A stretch of 11,445 bases of DNA from Candidatus Margulisiibacteriota bacterium (lineage in GTDB: Bacteria > Margulisbacteria > WOR-1 > O2-12-FULL-45-9), in NCBI GenBank assembly GCA_018814265.1, contig JAHIZU010000058.1:1-11445 (forward strand), read 5' to 3'. Shown here piece after piece: positions 5,163-11,445 of this stretch. The first letter of the stretch is position 1. Each line of letters opens with the position of its first letter. A program made the translations under genes and the position numbers. The notes beneath the pieces were generated by a model. The model did no database searches. It saw nothing but the letters and a program-made list of their open reading frames with translations, and was not told where the DNA came from.

Positions 5163-5513
5163 ATGCCAATTAGAGGAATTAGAGGGGCAACCACAGTTGA
5201 AAAAAACGCCAAAGCCGAGATCCTGGCCGCGACCAAGGAGCTTTTGACCGAGATCCAGCGCGTTAATGAGCTGCAAATCGAGGACATTGCCTCAATAGTT
5301 TTTACCGTGACCCAGGACTTGGACGCGGAATTTCCCGCGGCCGCTGCCAGAGAAATGGGCTGGCAAATAACCCCATTGCTGTGCAATCTTGAGATCAATG
5401 TGCCTGGCAGCTTGCCCAAGTGTATCCGGGTCCTCCTGCATGTTAACAGCCAAAAACCCCAGGTTGAGATCAAACATAGCTACTTAAGAGCCGCTGTTGG
5501 TTTAAGGAGGTAG
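5163..5513 (+). CDS. aroH: Chorismate mutase, AroH type
   Basis: This 116-residue cytoplasmic enzyme converts chorismate to prephenate, the first step toward Phe and Tyr. It aligns by eye along its whole length with the trimeric Bacillus subtilis AroH fold: [10 protein letters not shown] at residues 4-13, [11 protein letters not shown] (57-67), [21 protein letters not shown] (71-91) and [11 protein letters not shown] (105-115). Active-site residues are in place: R7, R63, C74, E77, R89 and Y107. It lacks the short C-terminal tail of the B. subtilis protein. AAGGAG (5151-5156) sets the start. A TATAAT at 5142-5147 is too close to the ribosome site to be an obvious promoter. The aroF start lies 7 nt after its stop, so the two form an operon for consecutive parts of aromatic synthesis. 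Confidence 0.95.
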   Translation: MPIRGIRGATTVEKNAKAEILAATKELLTEIQRVNELQIEDIASIVFTVTQDLDAEFPAAAAREMGWQITPLLCNLEINVPGSLPKCIRVLLHVNSQKPQVEIKHSYLRAAVGLRR

Positions 5514-5520
5514 GCAGCTG

Positions 5521-6540
5521 ATGATCATTATCATGAAGCCGAATGCCAGTGATGAGCAGATCAATCAGGTTGTTGAAAAATTAAAACAGCACGGCTTTGG
5601 CATTCATCTTTCTAAAGGCGTTGAGCGCACGGTTATTGGCGCGATCGGCGATAAGACAGCTATCGAGCTTCAAACCATCCAAATGCTGCCCGGTGTTTCC
5701 GAGATCGTGCCGATCAGAAAACCGTATAAGCTGGTCAGCCGTGAATTTAATGACAAAGACACAGTAGTTAAGATCAGTAAGGATCTGGCCATTGGGGCGG
5801 ATCAAAAGATCGCGATCATTGCTGGGCCTTGTTCCGTGGAAAGCAAGGCAGGAATTTTAGAGATCGCGGAAGCAGTTAAAAAAGCTGGTGCCGTGGCCTT
5901 GCGGGGCGGGGCGTTTAAACCGCGAACTTCTCCTTATGCTTTTCAAGGGTTGGGTGAAGAGGGGCTGAAATACTTGGCTGCGGCCAGGAAAAAGACCGGC
6001 TTGCCGATCGTGACAGAAGTGATGGATACCAGAGAGGTTGACCTGGTGGCCAAGTACGCGGACATCTTGCAGATTGGCGCGCGCAACATGCAGAACTTCA
6101 ATTTGCTTAAAGAGGTTGGCAAAACAAAAAAACCAGTTATTTTAAAGCGTGGCCCTGGCTCAACTATTACAGATCTATTAATGTCGGCCGAATATATTCT
6201 TTCCGAAGGCAATAAAAAGGTCATTTTATGTGAACGAGGGATCAAGACCTTTGAGCCAGCCACCCGCAACACCCTGGACCTTAATGCCGTGCCGGTGATC
6301 AAGAAGCTGTCTCACCTGCCGGTTATTGTTGACCCCAGCCATGGCACTGGAGAGTGGGACCTGGTGCCAGCCATGGCCAAAGCCAGTATTGCCGCAGGAG
6401 CGGATGGTTTACTCATCGAGGTCCATCCCCGACCTGAGGAAGCATTTTCTGATGGGGCCCAATCATTAAAACCAGATACTTTTGCCGGATTAATGAAGGA
6501 ATTACAACAGGTGGCTCGGGCTATCGGGCGGCAAATTTAG
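5521..6540 (+). CDS. aroF: 3-deoxy-7-phosphoheptulonate (DAHP) synthase, type I-beta with N-terminal regulatory domain
   Basis: This 339-residue enzyme condenses phosphoenolpyruvate with erythrose 4-phosphate at the entry to the shikimate pathway. Residues 1-70 ([10 protein letters not shown] onward) form the ferredoxin-like/ACT-like domain that, in Thermotoga-type enzymes, binds Tyr or Phe for feedback control. The barrel follows: AGPCSVES (101-108, metal ligand C104), [16 protein letters not shown] (128-143), EVMDTREVD (166-174), QIGARNMQN (184-192), [10 protein letters not shown] (236-245), DPSHGTG (271-277, ligand H274), [17 protein letters not shown] (296-312, ligands E300 and D311). The substrate loop reads [12 protein letters not shown] where KRGMSATIEEWL is usual, a mild divergence. 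The ribosome site AAGGAGG (5504-5510) overlaps the aroH stop, implying coupled translation. Converges on hflX with 19 bp between stops and no visible terminator. Confidence 0.95.
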   Translation: MIIIMKPNASDEQINQVVEKLKQHGFGIHLSKGVERTVIGAIGDKTAIELQTIQMLPGVSEIVPIRKPYKLVSREFNDKDTVVKISKDLAIGADQKIAIIAGPCSVESKAGILEIAEAVKKAGAVALRGGAFKPRTSPYAFQGLGEEGLKYLAAARKKTGLPIVTEVMDTREVDLVAKYADILQIGARNMQNFNLLKEVGKTKKPVILKRGPGSTITDLLMSAEYILSEGNKKVILCERGIKTFEPATRNTLDLNAVPVIKKLSHLPVIVDPSHGTGEWDLVPAMAKASIAAGADGLLIEVHPRPEEAFSDGAQSLKPDTFAGLMKELQQVARAIGRQI

Positions 6541-6559
6541 CCAGCAATTCCTTAACTTC

Positions 6560-7606
6560 TTACAGCCCCTTTCCCTCAAGAGCAGAAATAGCTACAGCTG
6601 GTTGATATTTAAGCAGGAGTTCTTTCGGCACTTTATTGTCCAGACAATCAATTTTATTGAAAATTGTTATTATTGGCTTGGTTACTGCGCCCAATTCTTC
6701 CAAGACCGCATAGACCGCGCTGATCTGATGTTCAAAATTTGGGTGGGAGAGGTCGACAACATGCAGCAGCAAGTCCGCCTCAGTTACTTCTTCCAGTGTT
6801 GCCCGGAAAGCCGCCACCAGCTGGTGGGGAAGTTTTTGGATAAAGCCGACAGTGTCGGTGATTAGGACCATTTGTTCGCCCGGCAGTTGCAGCCGCCGGA
6901 CCGTGGTATCCAGCGTGGCGAAAAGCTTATCTTCGACCAGGACGCCGGCGCTGGTCAAAGCATTGAGCAATGTTGATTTCCCTGAATTAGTGTAGCCGAC
7001 CAGGGCCGCGATGGGTAACTGGCTTTTTTTTCTTTTATCCCGGCGCAGCGCGCGATCTTTTCTGACTTTTTCGATCTCTTTGTTAAGCTCGGAGATCCTT
7101 TTTCTGATCCGTCGCCTGTCAGATTCCAGTTTTGTCTCTCCCGGACCCCTGGTGCCGATACCGCCGCCTAACCGTGACATATGTATCCCCTGGCCGGACA
7201 AGCGGGTCAGGAGGAATACTGACTGCGCCAGCTCGACCTGCAGGTTGCCTTCGCGGCTGCGGGCGTGCTGGGCAAAGATGTCTAAGATCAGTTCTGTGCG
7301 GTCAACAACTTTTACGCCTAAATCGTTTTCCAGGTTCCTTTCCTGGGAAGCAGAGAGCTCTGCATCAAAAATAACCAGGTTGGCGTCCCGAGCAGCTACC
7401 AGGGCCTGCAGCTCAGCTAGTTTACCCTTACCAATAAAATGCCTTAGATCAGGCCTGGGCCGTTTTTGGCTGAGTATGCCAACGACCAGTGCCTTTGCTG
7501 TATCAGCCAGTCTGGCTAGTTCTGCTAACGATTCGCGCAGGGGAACCCCCGGCTGATTTTGCAGCTCAACGCTGACCAGGATCGATTTTTCCAGTCGGTA
7601 AACCAT
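6560..7606 (-). CDS. hflX: GTPase HflX, truncated after the G5 motif
   Basis: HflX is a ribosome-associated GTPase that splits or rescues stalled 70S ribosomes under stress. The N-terminal HflX domain covers residues about 1-160 (RHFIGKGKLAEL, DAELSASQERNLE, DRTELILDIFAQHA, SRLGGGIGTRGPGETKLE), then a charged linker helix (162-195), then the G domain: G1 GYTNSGKST (204-212), G2 Thr in FATLDTT (229-235), G3 DTVG (251-254), G4 NKID (317-320), G5 SAL (341-343). The protein stops at GKGL, residue 348. Beyond the TAA the same frame reads [12 protein letters not shown] before a TAG at 6521-6523, which looks like the missing final helix. The ATG at 7606 is preferred because GAGGA lies 9 nt upstream; a TTG at 7612 is too close to that site. 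Its promoter shares the intergenic dyad with the response-regulator gene. Confidence 0.92.
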   Translation of the reverse strand: MVYRLEKSILVSVELQNQPGVPLRESLAELARLADTAKALVVGILSQKRPRPDLRHFIGKGKLAELQALVAARDANLVIFDAELSASQERNLENDLGVKVVDRTELILDIFAQHARSREGNLQVELAQSVFLLTRLSGQGIHMSRLGGGIGTRGPGETKLESDRRRIRKRISELNKEIEKVRKDRALRRDKRKKSQLPIAALVGYTNSGKSTLLNALTSAGVLVEDKLFATLDTTVRRLQLPGEQMVLITDTVGFIQKLPHQLVAAFRATLEEVTEADLLLHVVDLSHPNFEHQISAVYAVLEELGAVTKPIITIFNKIDCLDNKVPKELLLKYQPAVAISALEGKGL

Positions 7607-7627
7607 GATCAATCTTCCTCTTACATA

Positions 7628-7649
7628 ATTATAGCATGTATGTTATAAT
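7628..7649. promoter_or_regulatory. Back-to-back extended -10 promoters for hflX (minus) and the response regulator (plus)
   Basis: On the minus strand TGC-TATAAT has its -10 hexamer at 7628-7633; on the plus strand TGT-TATAAT has it at 7644-7649. Only 10 bp separate the two boxes, and the whole 22-bp segment is nearly palindromic (18 of 22 positions symmetric). Neither has a clear -35 box. The plus-strand box is 11 nt from the ATG at 7661, leaving a leader of only a few nucleotides. Confidence 0.62.
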
Positions 7650-7660
7650 TTTCGCAGATT

Positions 7661-8047
7661 ATGACCGAGGAAGTAAGAAAAATACTGGTGGTTGATGACG
7701 AGCCTGACGTTGCCTCGATGCTGACATTGTTGTTAACATCGCAAGGCTACGCGGTGATTTCCGCTGGCGACGGCCAGGAGGCCTTGGAAAAGGCCAGGAC
7801 CGGTCGGCCGGATTTGATCCTGCTGGATATCATGCTGCCTAAAATGGATGGCTATAAAGTTGCCCGCATGCTCAAATTTGATGAAAAATTTCGCCATATC
7901 CCGATCATTATGCTGACGGCCAAGATCCAGGATAAAGACCGTGCCATGGGGTTAGAAATGGGGGCCGATGCTTATGTCAGCAAGCCCTTTAATACGCCTG
8001 AGCTTTTAACCCTGATAAAAGATACTTTAGCCAACAAGAAAAAGTAA
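7661..8047 (+). CDS. Single-domain response regulator (CheY-like receiver)
   Basis: This 128-residue protein is a complete REC domain with no output domain. The acidic pocket is D12-D13 (VVDDEPD), the phospho-acceptor is D56 (LLLDIMLPKMDG, residues 53-64), the switch Thr is T86 (MLTA) and the conserved Lys is K108 (SKPF). It would be phosphorylated by a histidine kinase encoded elsewhere and signal by protein contact. It is the first gene of the pilB-pilC block (10 bp before pilB), so control of pilus assembly or motility, as by PilG/PilH-type regulators, is a reasonable inference. No Shine-Dalgarno precedes the ATG, and the promoter lies 11 nt away, suggesting a nearly leaderless mRNA. Confidence 0.9.
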   Translation: MTEEVRKILVVDDEPDVASMLTLLLTSQGYAVISAGDGQEALEKARTGRPDLILLDIMLPKMDGYKVARMLKFDEKFRHIPIIMLTAKIQDKDRAMGLEMGADAYVSKPFNTPELLTLIKDTLANKKK

Positions 8048-8057
8048 AGGGTAGGCA

Positions 8058-9737
8058 ATGGTTGATAAAAGTAAGTCCTTGCGGGAAAGTTTAATTAAGA
8101 GCGGGCTGCTCTCGGAGGAACAGATCAAGACCGCGATCGAAGAAGGCCGCTCAGCCGGCACCACGCTGATCAAGAGCATCCTCAAACGAAATTTAGTTGA
8201 TGAAAAAGCCCTGATCGCTTTTCTGGAAAAAGAAATGGACATTCCCCGCGTTGATCTCTCCAGTTATCTGGTTGATAAGAAAGTCATTAATCTGGTGCCG
8301 TTTCCCACTGCCAACAAATATAAAATAATGCCCTTGTTTAAGGTTGGCGATGTTTTAACTGTTGCCACGGTGGATCCCTTTGATATTCTTGCCTTAGATG
8401 AGATCAGGACCAAGAGCAGGTGTGATATTGAACCGATGGTGGCTTCCTTAAGCGATATTGACAGCGCCCTTAACCAGTATTATGGCGTTTCCGGGTCAGT
8501 TGATGATTTGCTCAAGAACATTGGACCGCTGGAAGGGGGAGCCCCGCCTGTTCCCTCTGGCGTGCCGGTTGAGGAAGCCCCGATCGTTAAATTGGTTAAC
8601 CTCCTGGTCATGCGGGCGGCTAAGGAAAAAGCTTCTGATATCCATATTGAGCCGACGGAAAGCCAAGTGAGAGTCCGTTATCGCATTGACGGTATTATGC
8701 AGGATGTTACCAACGCGCCGACTTTTTTGCATTCCTCGATCATTACCCGCATCAAGGTTTTGGCCAGGATGGATATTGCTGAATCACGGGTGCCCCAGGA
8801 CGGGCGTTTTGAGTTAAAGACCGAAGAAAAAGCCATCGATGTCCGGGTGTCTTCATATCCCACGATCTACGGCGAATCCCTGGTGCTGCGGCTGCTGGAC
8901 AAGAGCAACGTGCTGTTTGGCCTGGAAGAGCTGGGTTTATCGCACGAAAATCTTAAAATCTTTGAGGAAATTATCAAGCGGCCCTATGGGATTATCCTGG
9001 TAACCGGGCCAACTGGCTCGGGCAAAACCACCACGCTTTATGCTACCTTGAACCATATTGTTAAACCAGACTTAAACATTATGACTGTTGAGGACCCGGT
9101 TGAATACGAATTGGCCGGGATACGCCAGTCGCAGATCAATCCCAAGGCTGGTTTAGAATACACCAATGCTCTTAGGTCGATCCTGAGGCAGGATCCGGAC
9201 GTGATCCTGGTGGGTGAGGTGCGCGACCTGCAAACTGCCAGGGTAGCCATCCAGGCGGCCTTGACCGGCCACCTGGTCTTTTCCACCCTGCACACAAATG
9301 ACGCGGCCGGCAGCTTGACCCGTTTACTGGACATGGGGATCGAGCCGTTTTTGGCGGCGTCTTCAGTGGCCGCGGCTATTGCCCAGCGGCTGGTCAGGAC
9401 GATCTGTCCGCGCTGCAAGGTTGCCTACACCCCGCCTAAAGAGGCTTTGGACGGCAGCGGGCTTGATGCCAGCCAGGGGCATAAATTCTATAAAGGCAAA
9501 GGCTGCAAGAATTGCCATAACTCTGGCTACAGAGGACGGACCGGTATTTTTGAGATCTTGACCGTTAATAACGAGATCCGTGACTTGATACTTGCCAAGG
9601 CTTCGGACGCGGCAATAAAGCAGGCAGCGCTCAGGGCGGGCATGAAAACTTTACGCAGCGACGGCCTAGCAAAGGTTTTAGCCGGCAAAACTACCATTGA
9701 TGAAGTAATGAGGGTGACTCAGCTTGACCAACTTTAA
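8058..9737 (+). CDS. pilB: Type IV pilus / type II secretion assembly ATPase PilB (GspE family)
   Basis: This 559-residue cytoplasmic hexameric ATPase drives pilin extraction from the inner membrane. Residues about 1-150 are the GspE/PilB N-terminal domain (SLRESLIKSGLLSEEQI at the start). The ATPase core has Walker A GPTGSGKT (317-324), an Asp-box region around EDPVEYE, Walker B DPDVILVGEVRD (379-390) and the His box STLHTND. The tetracysteine zinc site characteristic of PilB/GspE is present: CPRC (C450, C453) and CKNC (C483, C486). These four Cys argue against a PilT retraction ATPase. The ATG at 8058 follows AAAGGG 8-9 nt upstream. Its 3' end overlaps pilC by 14 bp. No pilT follows, unlike many pilus operons, so a pseudopilus, competence or type II secretion role remains possible. 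Confidence 0.93.
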   Translation: MVDKSKSLRESLIKSGLLSEEQIKTAIEEGRSAGTTLIKSILKRNLVDEKALIAFLEKEMDIPRVDLSSYLVDKKVINLVPFPTANKYKIMPLFKVGDVLTVATVDPFDILALDEIRTKSRCDIEPMVASLSDIDSALNQYYGVSGSVDDLLKNIGPLEGGAPPVPSGVPVEEAPIVKLVNLLVMRAAKEKASDIHIEPTESQVRVRYRIDGIMQDVTNAPTFLHSSIITRIKVLARMDIAESRVPQDGRFELKTEEKAIDVRVSSYPTIYGESLVLRLLDKSNVLFGLEELGLSHENLKIFEEIIKRPYGIILVTGPTGSGKTTTLYATLNHIVKPDLNIMTVEDPVEYELAGIRQSQINPKAGLEYTNALRSILRQDPDVILVGEVRDLQTARVAIQAALTGHLVFSTLHTNDAAGSLTRLLDMGIEPFLAASSVAAAIAQRLVRTICPRCKVAYTPPKEALDGSGLDASQGHKFYKGKGCKNCHNSGYRGRTGIFEILTVNNEIRDLILAKASDAAIKQAALRAGMKTLRSDGLAKVLAGKTTIDEVMRVTQLDQL

Positions 9738-10950
9738 TTTTAAAGCCCGCGACCGCTACGGTGTGGCAACCGAAGGAGTTATGGAGGCGGCTGATTCCAA
9801 GTCCGTGGCCCTGCGGCTGGAAAAGATGGGCTACACTCCGGTGACGATCTCAGCGAAGGATACAGGCGGGCTTGTAGAAAAGATCGCAGACTGGCTGGCT
9901 TCCTGGCAAAAAGTCAAACAGGATGAGTTGATCGTCTTTAGCCGGCAGCTGGCTTCGATCCTTGAGGCTGGGGTACCTTTGACCGAAGGCCTGGAGGCTG
10001 TCCAGGAGCAGATAAAAAACAAGAGATTTCGCGACGTTGTTGTTGCGGTAAAAAGAGATATCGAAGGCGGCACGACGTTTTCAGACGCTTTAGAAAAGTA
10101 CCAGAAGATTTTTTCCTCTTTAATTATTAACATGGTCAGGGCGGGAGAGAAGGCTGGGATCCTGGGGACGGAGCTGGACCGTGTTTCCCAGCTGTTGGAA
10201 AAAGATCTGGAGACATCTGAGAAAATAAAAACCGCCATTCGTTATCCGCTGATCGTGGTTGCCTCGTTGGTCATTGCCTTTGTGGTCCTGACGGTCTTTG
10301 TTATTCCGCGCTTTGTCAGCTTTTTCAGCGCCTTTGAGGCTGAACTGCCTTTGCCGACCAGGATATTGATCGGCATCAACCATGTTGTCCAGAACTATTG
10401 GGGTTGGATCATTGGGGCGGCCCTTATTTTAGCTTATGGAATTAAGACCGCGCTTGATACGGAGCGGGGGCGGTATTCCTGGGATCGTTTGGTGCTGTCT
10501 ACGCCTGTTTTTGGCCCGCTTTTTTCTAAGATATTTCTTTCACGCTTCGCGCGTGTTATGTCCGCCATGTTAAAAAGCGGCATCCCGATCCTGGACGCTT
10601 TGAGCATCACCGCAGCCACTGTTAATAACCTGGTGATCTCGCGGGTGATCCTGGATATTCGGGACGAGGTTTCCCAGGGCAAGAGCCTGACCGAGCCGAT
10701 GAAAGGCAGCCGCATCTTTCCACCGATCGCCATCTCCATGGTCGCCATAGGCGAGAAGTCCGGCATGCTGGAGGATATGCTCAATAAGGTCTCAGATTAT
10801 TTTGATCGGGAGGCTGATTACACGATCAAGAACCTTATTCCCATGCTGGAGCCGATCCTGATCTTTGTCCTGGGACTGGTGGTGCTGTTATTTGCCCTGG
10901 GCATCTACCTGCCGATGTGGGACCTGATCAGGGTTTTTAAGACTTTTTAG
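9724..10950 (+). CDS. pilC: Type IV pilus inner-membrane platform protein PilC (GspF family)
   Basis: This 408-residue protein is the membrane platform on which PilB acts. It begins FNFKARDRYG, the usual PilC/GspF opening, followed by two homologous T2SSF domains. The first (about 70-193) contains FSRQLASILEAGVPLTEGL and MVRAGEKAGIL; the second (about 273-395) contains RFARVMSAMLKSGIPILDAL and MVAIGEKSGML. Hydrophobic segments lie near 174-195, 223-243 and 370-400. The start is a TTG at 9724, supported by AGGGTGA 6 nt upstream inside the pilB coding sequence; no in-frame ATG or GTG lies nearby. The 14-bp overlap with pilB implies coupled translation. Confidence 0.93.
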   Translation: MTNFNFKARDRYGVATEGVMEAADSKSVALRLEKMGYTPVTISAKDTGGLVEKIADWLASWQKVKQDELIVFSRQLASILEAGVPLTEGLEAVQEQIKNKRFRDVVVAVKRDIEGGTTFSDALEKYQKIFSSLIINMVRAGEKAGILGTELDRVSQLLEKDLETSEKIKTAIRYPLIVVASLVIAFVVLTVFVIPRFVSFFSAFEAELPLPTRILIGINHVVQNYWGWIIGAALILAYGIKTALDTERGRYSWDRLVLSTPVFGPLFSKIFLSRFARVMSAMLKSGIPILDALSITAATVNNLVISRVILDIRDEVSQGKSLTEPMKGSRIFPPIAISMVAIGEKSGMLEDMLNKVSDYFDREADYTIKNLIPMLEPILIFVLGLVVLLFALGIYLPMWDLIRVFKTF

Positions 10951-11015
10951 GGCTCCTTATCGGAAATGCGGCAGGATAAGATTATTCTTGAACAAAGTGA
11001 ATTCTAGATTTTAAT

Positions 11016-11234
11016 GAATCTCAAATTTTATCACTAATCAGTAGTCCCGAATCAAATCTAATACTTGATCGCGAATGAGTCTTTCCCGAATTGCCTCTAA
11101 TTCATCGCGAAAAATAATTATATATAATATTTCGGGAACAATTCGTTGAAATGCGAGATGTGCCATTCGTGACCAAATCTTTGTGATGATTCGCGAAGGT
11201 GATAAGAGATAAAATTATAAAGATTCGGGATTTA
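11016..11234. repeat. Dyad-symmetric array of degenerate TCCCGAAT / TCGCGAAT motifs
   Basis: Left of centre the motifs face one way: TCCCGAAT (11045), TCGCGAAT (11069), TCCCGAAT (11084), TCGCGAAA (11105). Right of centre they face the other way: TTCGGGAA (11131), ATTCGTTGA (11141), ATTCGTGA (11165), ATTCGCGA (11189), ATTCGGGA (11223). The centre is the perfect 12-bp palindrome ATTATATATAAT (11117-11128). Outer flanks also match in inverted form (ATTTTATCAC near 11025; GATAAAATT near 11207). It ends about 50 bp upstream of the pilin -35 box. It may be a decayed foldback repeat or a cluster of operator sites. Confidence 0.6.
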
Positions 11235-11280
11235 CTGCCAAGACTATAAGAGGACTTTTTGATTGAGAGCTAATTTTTAG

Positions 11281-11308
11281 TTGACAAAGGTTTGAGGTAT
11301 GTTAAAAT
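11281..11308 (+). promoter_or_regulatory. Strong sigma-70-type promoter of the pilin gene
   Basis: A perfect TTGACA (11281-11286), a 16-nt spacer ending in TGT, and TAAAAT (11303-11308). The layout matches the porin promoter. The leader would be about 20 nt and contains GGGGTGA within 11321-11330 as the ribosome site. Confidence 0.72.
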
Positions 11309-11333
11309 CCAAAAGTGAGTGGGGGGTGAAAGA

Positions 11334-11445
11334 ATGAAAAAAGGTTTTACGTTAATTGAGCTGGTAATGGTTATTGTTATTCTGGGCATTCTGGCAGCTA
11401 CGGCGCTGCCACGGTTTGTTGATCTTTCTACCAAGGCCAGGGAGA
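11334..11445 (+). CDS. Type IV pilin, MshA-like (5' part only)
   Basis: The first 37 codons are present; the gene runs off the right edge. It begins with a short type III (prepilin) leader, MKKG, cut by prepilin peptidase before F5. The mature N-terminus [20 protein letters not shown] carries the conserved Glu at mature position 5 (E9) and the hydrophobic assembly helix. The following [13 protein letters not shown] resembles the MshA-type pilins, whose helix continues with xPRFxxLxxxAR. As the first gene after pilB-pilC with its own strong promoter it is probably a major pilin, although a minor pilin or pseudopilin cannot be excluded without the C-terminal part. Confidence 0.9.
   Translation, partial: MKKGFTLIELVMVIVILGILAATALPRFVDLSTKARE

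Larger units (their letters stand above)
10951..11333. other. Intergenic region between pilC and the pilin gene (383 nt)
   Basis: No convincing ORF. From left to right it holds a weak hairpin just after pilC (CTTATC near 10958 with GATAAG near 10975, no good T run, so not called a terminator), an AT-rich stretch, the dyad-symmetric motif array at 11016-11234, and the pilin promoter at 11281-11308. Such spacing before a major pilin usually means that it is transcribed separately from the assembly genes. Confidence 0.6.

Noticed and set aside
6560..6562. TAA as a reassigned sense codon
   Set aside because: TAA ends the small gene, DUF3467, sixA, the porin, the response regulator and pilB at family-appropriate positions, so TAA is a normal stop here.
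7606..7612. TTG at 7612 as the hflX start
   Set aside because: It lies only 3 nt from the GAGGA ribosome site; the ATG at 7606 has a usable spacing.
10955..10990. Intrinsic terminator after pilC
   Set aside because: The CTTATC/GATAAG stem has only six AT-rich pairs, a large loop and no proper T run.
11025..11210. Possible replication origin (TTATCAC boxes and an AT-rich palindrome)
   Set aside because: Only two partial DnaA-box matches, no dnaA, dnaN or other origin-linked gene, and the pattern is better described by the TCCCGAAT array.
11045..11230. CRISPR-like array of short repeats
   Set aside because: Repeats are 8-mers, degenerate, unevenly spaced and change orientation at the centre; no cas genes.

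Overview
This window looks like the chromosome of a diderm (outer-membrane) bacterium with moderate GC. The strongest clue is an outer-membrane porin whose mature N-terminus is a single S-layer homology (SLH) domain followed by a short coiled coil and a beta-barrel ending in Phe. That architecture is known from Cyanobacteria, Deinococcota, Negativicutes and candidate phyla such as Margulisbacteria/WOR-1. I favour a candidate lineage of the last kind, but the window alone does not settle it. TAA, TAG and TGA all end real genes, so the genetic code is standard. Promoters look like ordinary sigma-70 types, often with an extended -10 (TGn before TATAAT or TAAAAT).

Layout from left to right. Bases 1-169 (minus) are the start of an exported cyclophilin-type prolyl isomerase. 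Next comes a foldback repeat (213-378), a small unknown protein (443-613), and a convergent SAM-dependent methyltransferase (630-1265, minus). Divergent from the methyltransferase is a two-gene operon of a DUF3467 protein and a SixA-like phosphohistidine phosphatase (1370-2147). It converges on a small GGQ-containing release-factor-like protein (2154-2546, minus). A strong promoter with a structured leader of about 220 nt drives the SLH porin (2827-4242), which ends at a clear intrinsic terminator. A second foldback element fills almost all the space before a short biotin-protein ligase (4529-5077). Then come the aroH-aroF pair (chorismate mutase and DAHP synthase, 5163-6540), convergent with hflX (6560-7606, minus). 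Divergent from hflX is a receiver-domain protein followed by pilB, pilC and, after a 383-nt gap, the start of an MshA-like type IV pilin.

Functional groups. aroH and aroF are two steps of aromatic amino-acid synthesis. The response regulator, pilB, pilC and pilin form a type IV pilus or pseudopilus assembly block. The release-factor-like protein and HflX both act on ribosomes. The rest are single housekeeping or unknown genes.

The unusual content is mostly outside the coding regions. There are two MITE-like foldbacks, a TCCCGA-type palindromic repeat upstream of two genes, and a dyad-symmetric array of degenerate TCCCGAAT/TCGCGAAT motifs before the pilin. The porin leader carries an orphan, near-perfect Shine-Dalgarno sequence in a hairpin loop. 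Several genes appear to be leaderless. In hflX an in-frame TAA removes the last helix of the GTPase domain although the downstream codons still encode that helix. I did not find a defence system, CRISPR array, tRNA or rRNA.
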